Part shown: piece after piece, positions 4,705 through 6,363 of the stretch
Layout of the letters: every line of letters starts with the position of its first letter
How positions within the stretch are numbered: position 1 is the first letter of the stretch
From: an uncultured Ruminococcus sp.
GTDB lineage: Bacteria > Bacillota > Clostridia > Oscillospirales > Ruminococcaceae
Direction of reading: 5' to 3'
Assembly: GCA_937901485.1 (NCBI GenBank)
Contig: CALGTT010000362.1
Span: 1 to 6,363, forward strand
Length of the DNA stretch: 6,363 nucleotides
Made by a program: the position numbers and the translations under genes
Notes under the pieces: model-generated
What the model was told of the DNA's origin: nothing
The model's database searches: none
The model's input: only the letters and a program-made list of their open reading frames with translations

Positions 4705-6363
4705 ATGAACATGAGTATGATCAAGAAGATGACAGCAGCCGTAATCGCACTGGCAACTGTCGTGTCCGCAGTTCCCTCTTATTCCCAGAGTGCAGCAGCA
4801 CTCAATCTGAATGATGCAGTGATCTCCGCCGCTGGTACAATGGCAATGGCAAGCACAAGCAGTGTAACAGTCACTGAGAGCGCAGGCTATCAGGAAGGTG
4901 CTTATGTACAGTGGTCCGCTGTATCCGGCGCAACCGGCTACAACGTATACTGCGACGGCGCACAGATCGACACCATGCTGGTAAGACAGTACTCCAGCCA
5001 CTTCCGCGCAGATGTGGTCGGCGTTACAGCCGGCAGCCACACGATCAAGATCGTGCCGATCGTGAGCGGCAAGGAAGATGCTTCCAAGGCTGCTGAGGTT
5101 AAGGTTACTTCCGAGGCGCATGACCGCAGCGGTTATGCATTTGCAAAGGGCAAGGCAATGGGTGCTTACAATGCAGACGGTACACTGAAGTCCGACGCGA
5201 TTGTCATCTATGTAACGAACGCAACCAAGGACACCGTAACTGCCGACATTGATCCGGACGGTAAGGGCGTGCAGACAATCAAGGGCGTTCAGAACATCAT
5301 TACAGCATATAAGAAGGGCAAGGAAACCAGACCGATGGCAATCCGCTTCATCGGCAACATCACAGATCCCGCAACACTGACAAAGGGCGATCTGCTTCTG
5401 GATACAGTGACAGCAGGCATGACCATCGAGGGTATCGGCAACGATGCAACATTCAATGGTTTCGGTCTGGTGCTGAAGAACTGTGTGAATGCAGAAGTCA
5501 GAAACCTCGGCTTTATGAACTGCAACAGTGATGAGGGCGATAACTGCGGTCTGCAGCAGGGCAACACCTACTGCTGGGTTCACAACTGCGATTTCTTCTA
5601 TGGTGATGCAGGTTCTGACGCTGACCAGGTAAAGGGCGACGGTGCTCTGGATACCAAGAAGTCCCAGTACATCACCCATTCCTACAATCACTTCTGGGAC
5701 AGCGGAAAGTGCAATCTGCAGGGTGCAAATGCAAGCGATACTTCTAATTATATCACATACCACCACAACTGGTATGACCACTCCGATTCCCGTCATCCCC
5801 GTGTAAGAGTTGCAACTGTTCACGTTTACAACAACTACTACGACGGCAACGCAAAGTACGGTATCGGTTCTACAACGGATTCTGACGTATTTGTAGAGAA
5901 CAACTACTTCAGAAACTGCGCAAAGCCGATGATCATTTCCAAGCAGGGTTCCGATACGGAAAGCACACTGTCCGGTGAAGCCGGCGGTATGATCAAGGCA
6001 TACGGCAACGTGATCACCGGCGCAGCATCCTACATTCCGTACACCTCCGGCAGCACAAGCTTTGACTGCTACGAGGCTTCCTCCAGAACTGAGCAGGTTC
6101 CGTCCTCTGTTAAGGCTGCAAACGGCGGCGCAGGCTACAGCAACTTCGATACCGCAAGCGATATGTACAGCTACACGGTTGACAAGGCTGAGGATGTTCC
6201 GGCAATCGTTGAAGCAAAGGCAGGCAGAGTCAACGGCGGCGACTTCAAGTGGACATTTGATGATGCTAAGGAAGACAAGAACGCAGATGTAATCGCAGAT
6301 CTGAAGAAAAAATCCAAGGCTGCGGGTACCGTTTATCTGGCAACTGACCCTGACCGCGAAGGA
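4705..6363 (+). CDS. Secreted pectate lyase, polysaccharide lyase family 1, 3' end outside window or chimeric
   Basis: The frame is open for 553 codons to the window edge. The ATG at 4705 is chosen because AAGGGAG (4689-4695) lies 9 nt upstream; in-frame ATGs at 4711 and 4717 are too far from it. Residues 1 to about 32 are a signal peptide (IKK, hydrophobic core, then Ala-rich cleavage region), so the enzyme acts outside the cell. Residues about 53-135 resemble a fibronectin type III module (QWSAVSGATGYNVYCDG). The PL1 beta-helix fills roughly 145-440: YCWVHNCDFF (290-298), the acidic KGDGALDTKKS (310-320) as probable calcium region, NHFWDSGKCNLQG (328-340), YHHNWYD (352-358), and RHPRVR (363-368) followed by HVYNNYYD. 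By family knowledge, R363 corresponds to the catalytic Arg of the RxPxxR motif and would take part in beta-elimination of alpha-1,4-galacturonan. FKWTFDD (514-520) resembles the usual C-terminal end of such lyases. After that the frame enters topoisomerase-like sequence (listed separately). No dockerin is seen before that point. Confidence 0.92.
   Translation, partial: MNMSMIKKMTAAVIALATVVSAVPSYSQSAAALNLNDAVISAAGTMAMASTSSVTVTESAGYQEGAYVQWSAVSGATGYNVYCDGAQIDTMLVRQYSSHFRADVVGVTAGSHTIKIVPIVSGKEDASKAAEVKVTSEAHDRSGYAFAKGKAMGAYNADGTLKSDAIVIYVTNATKDTVTADIDPDGKGVQTIKGVQNIITAYKKGKETRPMAIRFIGNITDPATLTKGDLLLDTVTAGMTIEGIGNDATFNGFGLVLKNCVNAEVRNLGFMNCNSDEGDNCGLQQGNTYCWVHNCDFFYGDAGSDADQVKGDGALDTKKSQYITHSYNHFWDSGKCNLQGANASDTSNYITYHHNWYDHSDSRHPRVRVATVHVYNNYYDGNAKYGIGSTTDSDVFVENNYFRNCAKPMIISKQGSDTESTLSGEAGGMIKAYGNVITGAASYIPYTSGSTSFDCYEASSRTEQVPSSVKAANGGAGYSNFDTASDMYSYTVDKAEDVPAIVEAKAGRVNGGDFKWTFDDAKEDKNADVIADLKKKSKAAGTVYLATDPDREG
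6289..6363 (+). other. Fragment resembling DNA topoisomerase I Toprim domain, in frame with the pectate lyase
   Basis: Codons 529-553 of the pectate lyase frame end in VYLATDPDREG, preceded by a Lys-rich helix-like segment beginning VIADLKKK. DNA topoisomerase I (TopA) has the same arrangement: a VIKELKK-like helix, a short Lys-rich stretch, then YLATDPDREG continuing into EAISWHL. The DxDxxG of this motif is the metal-binding part of the Toprim fold. The spacing from the VI to DPDREG fits TopA, so the resemblance covers at least the 25 residues shown. The window stops inside the motif. The lyase and TopA could share sequence around DVIADLK, so the join can be placed only within about 6265-6315. 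An assembly chimera is the most likely explanation; a real fusion would place a nuclear-acid enzyme motif of the cytoplasm behind a signal peptide. Confidence 0.75.

Noticed and set aside
4527..4724. Small - strand open frame between the YfhO gene and the lyase
   Set aside because: It overlaps the lyase promoter, leader and start codon, and has no recognisable protein features.
4696..5823. Long open frame on the - strand (375 codons) opposite the pectate lyase
   Set aside because: Its product is extremely rich in Cys, Ile and Val with no domain, and it mirrors the codon pattern of the well-supported lyase gene on the + strand. It is best read as a shadow frame.
6301..6363. Chance resemblance of the lyase C-terminus to topoisomerase I
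   Set aside because: The exact VYLATDPDREG match plus correct spacing to the upstream Lys-rich helix is too specific for chance, so it was kept as a finding.

Overview
The window carries three genes, all on the + strand: a 5'-truncated gene for a dockerin-bearing beta-helix protein (1-1062), a complete YfhO-family membrane protein (1267-4155), and a secreted family 1 pectate lyase (from 4705) that runs off the right edge. A dockerin, two plant cell-wall type secreted proteins, strong AGGAGG-like ribosome binding sites and TGnTATAAT promoters suggest a fibre-degrading Firmicute. My inference is a Ruminococcus-like member of the Oscillospiraceae from a gut or rumen. I cannot name the species.

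Layout: the first gene ends in a 14-bp stem terminator (1079-1118). A consensus promoter (1170-1198), with a second -10 element behind it, then drives the YfhO gene, which ends in its own terminator (4168-4201). About 500 bases of AT-rich, apparently non-coding DNA follow. They hold two palindromes, a good promoter (4582-4610) and a leader of roughly 88 nt that may fold. The pectate lyase then starts at 4705. Each gene appears to be its own transcription unit.

Functionally, genes 1 and 3 fit extracellular attack on pectin-like polysaccharide. Gene 1 is probably tethered to a cellulosome scaffold through its dockerin. The YfhO protein is a predicted multi-membrane-span GT-C type protein of the cell envelope, and its link to the two flanking genes is positional only.

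The most striking observation is at the right edge. The pectate lyase reading frame passes without a stop into about 25 residues that match the Toprim region of bacterial DNA topoisomerase I, ending in VYLATDPDREG. A secreted pectate lyase fused to an intracellular topoisomerase is biologically implausible, so I read this as a probable chimeric join (assembly error, or less likely a real recombination) near 6265-6315. No new defence or mobile system is visible; there is no CRISPR array, tRNA, rRNA or insertion sequence that I can support.
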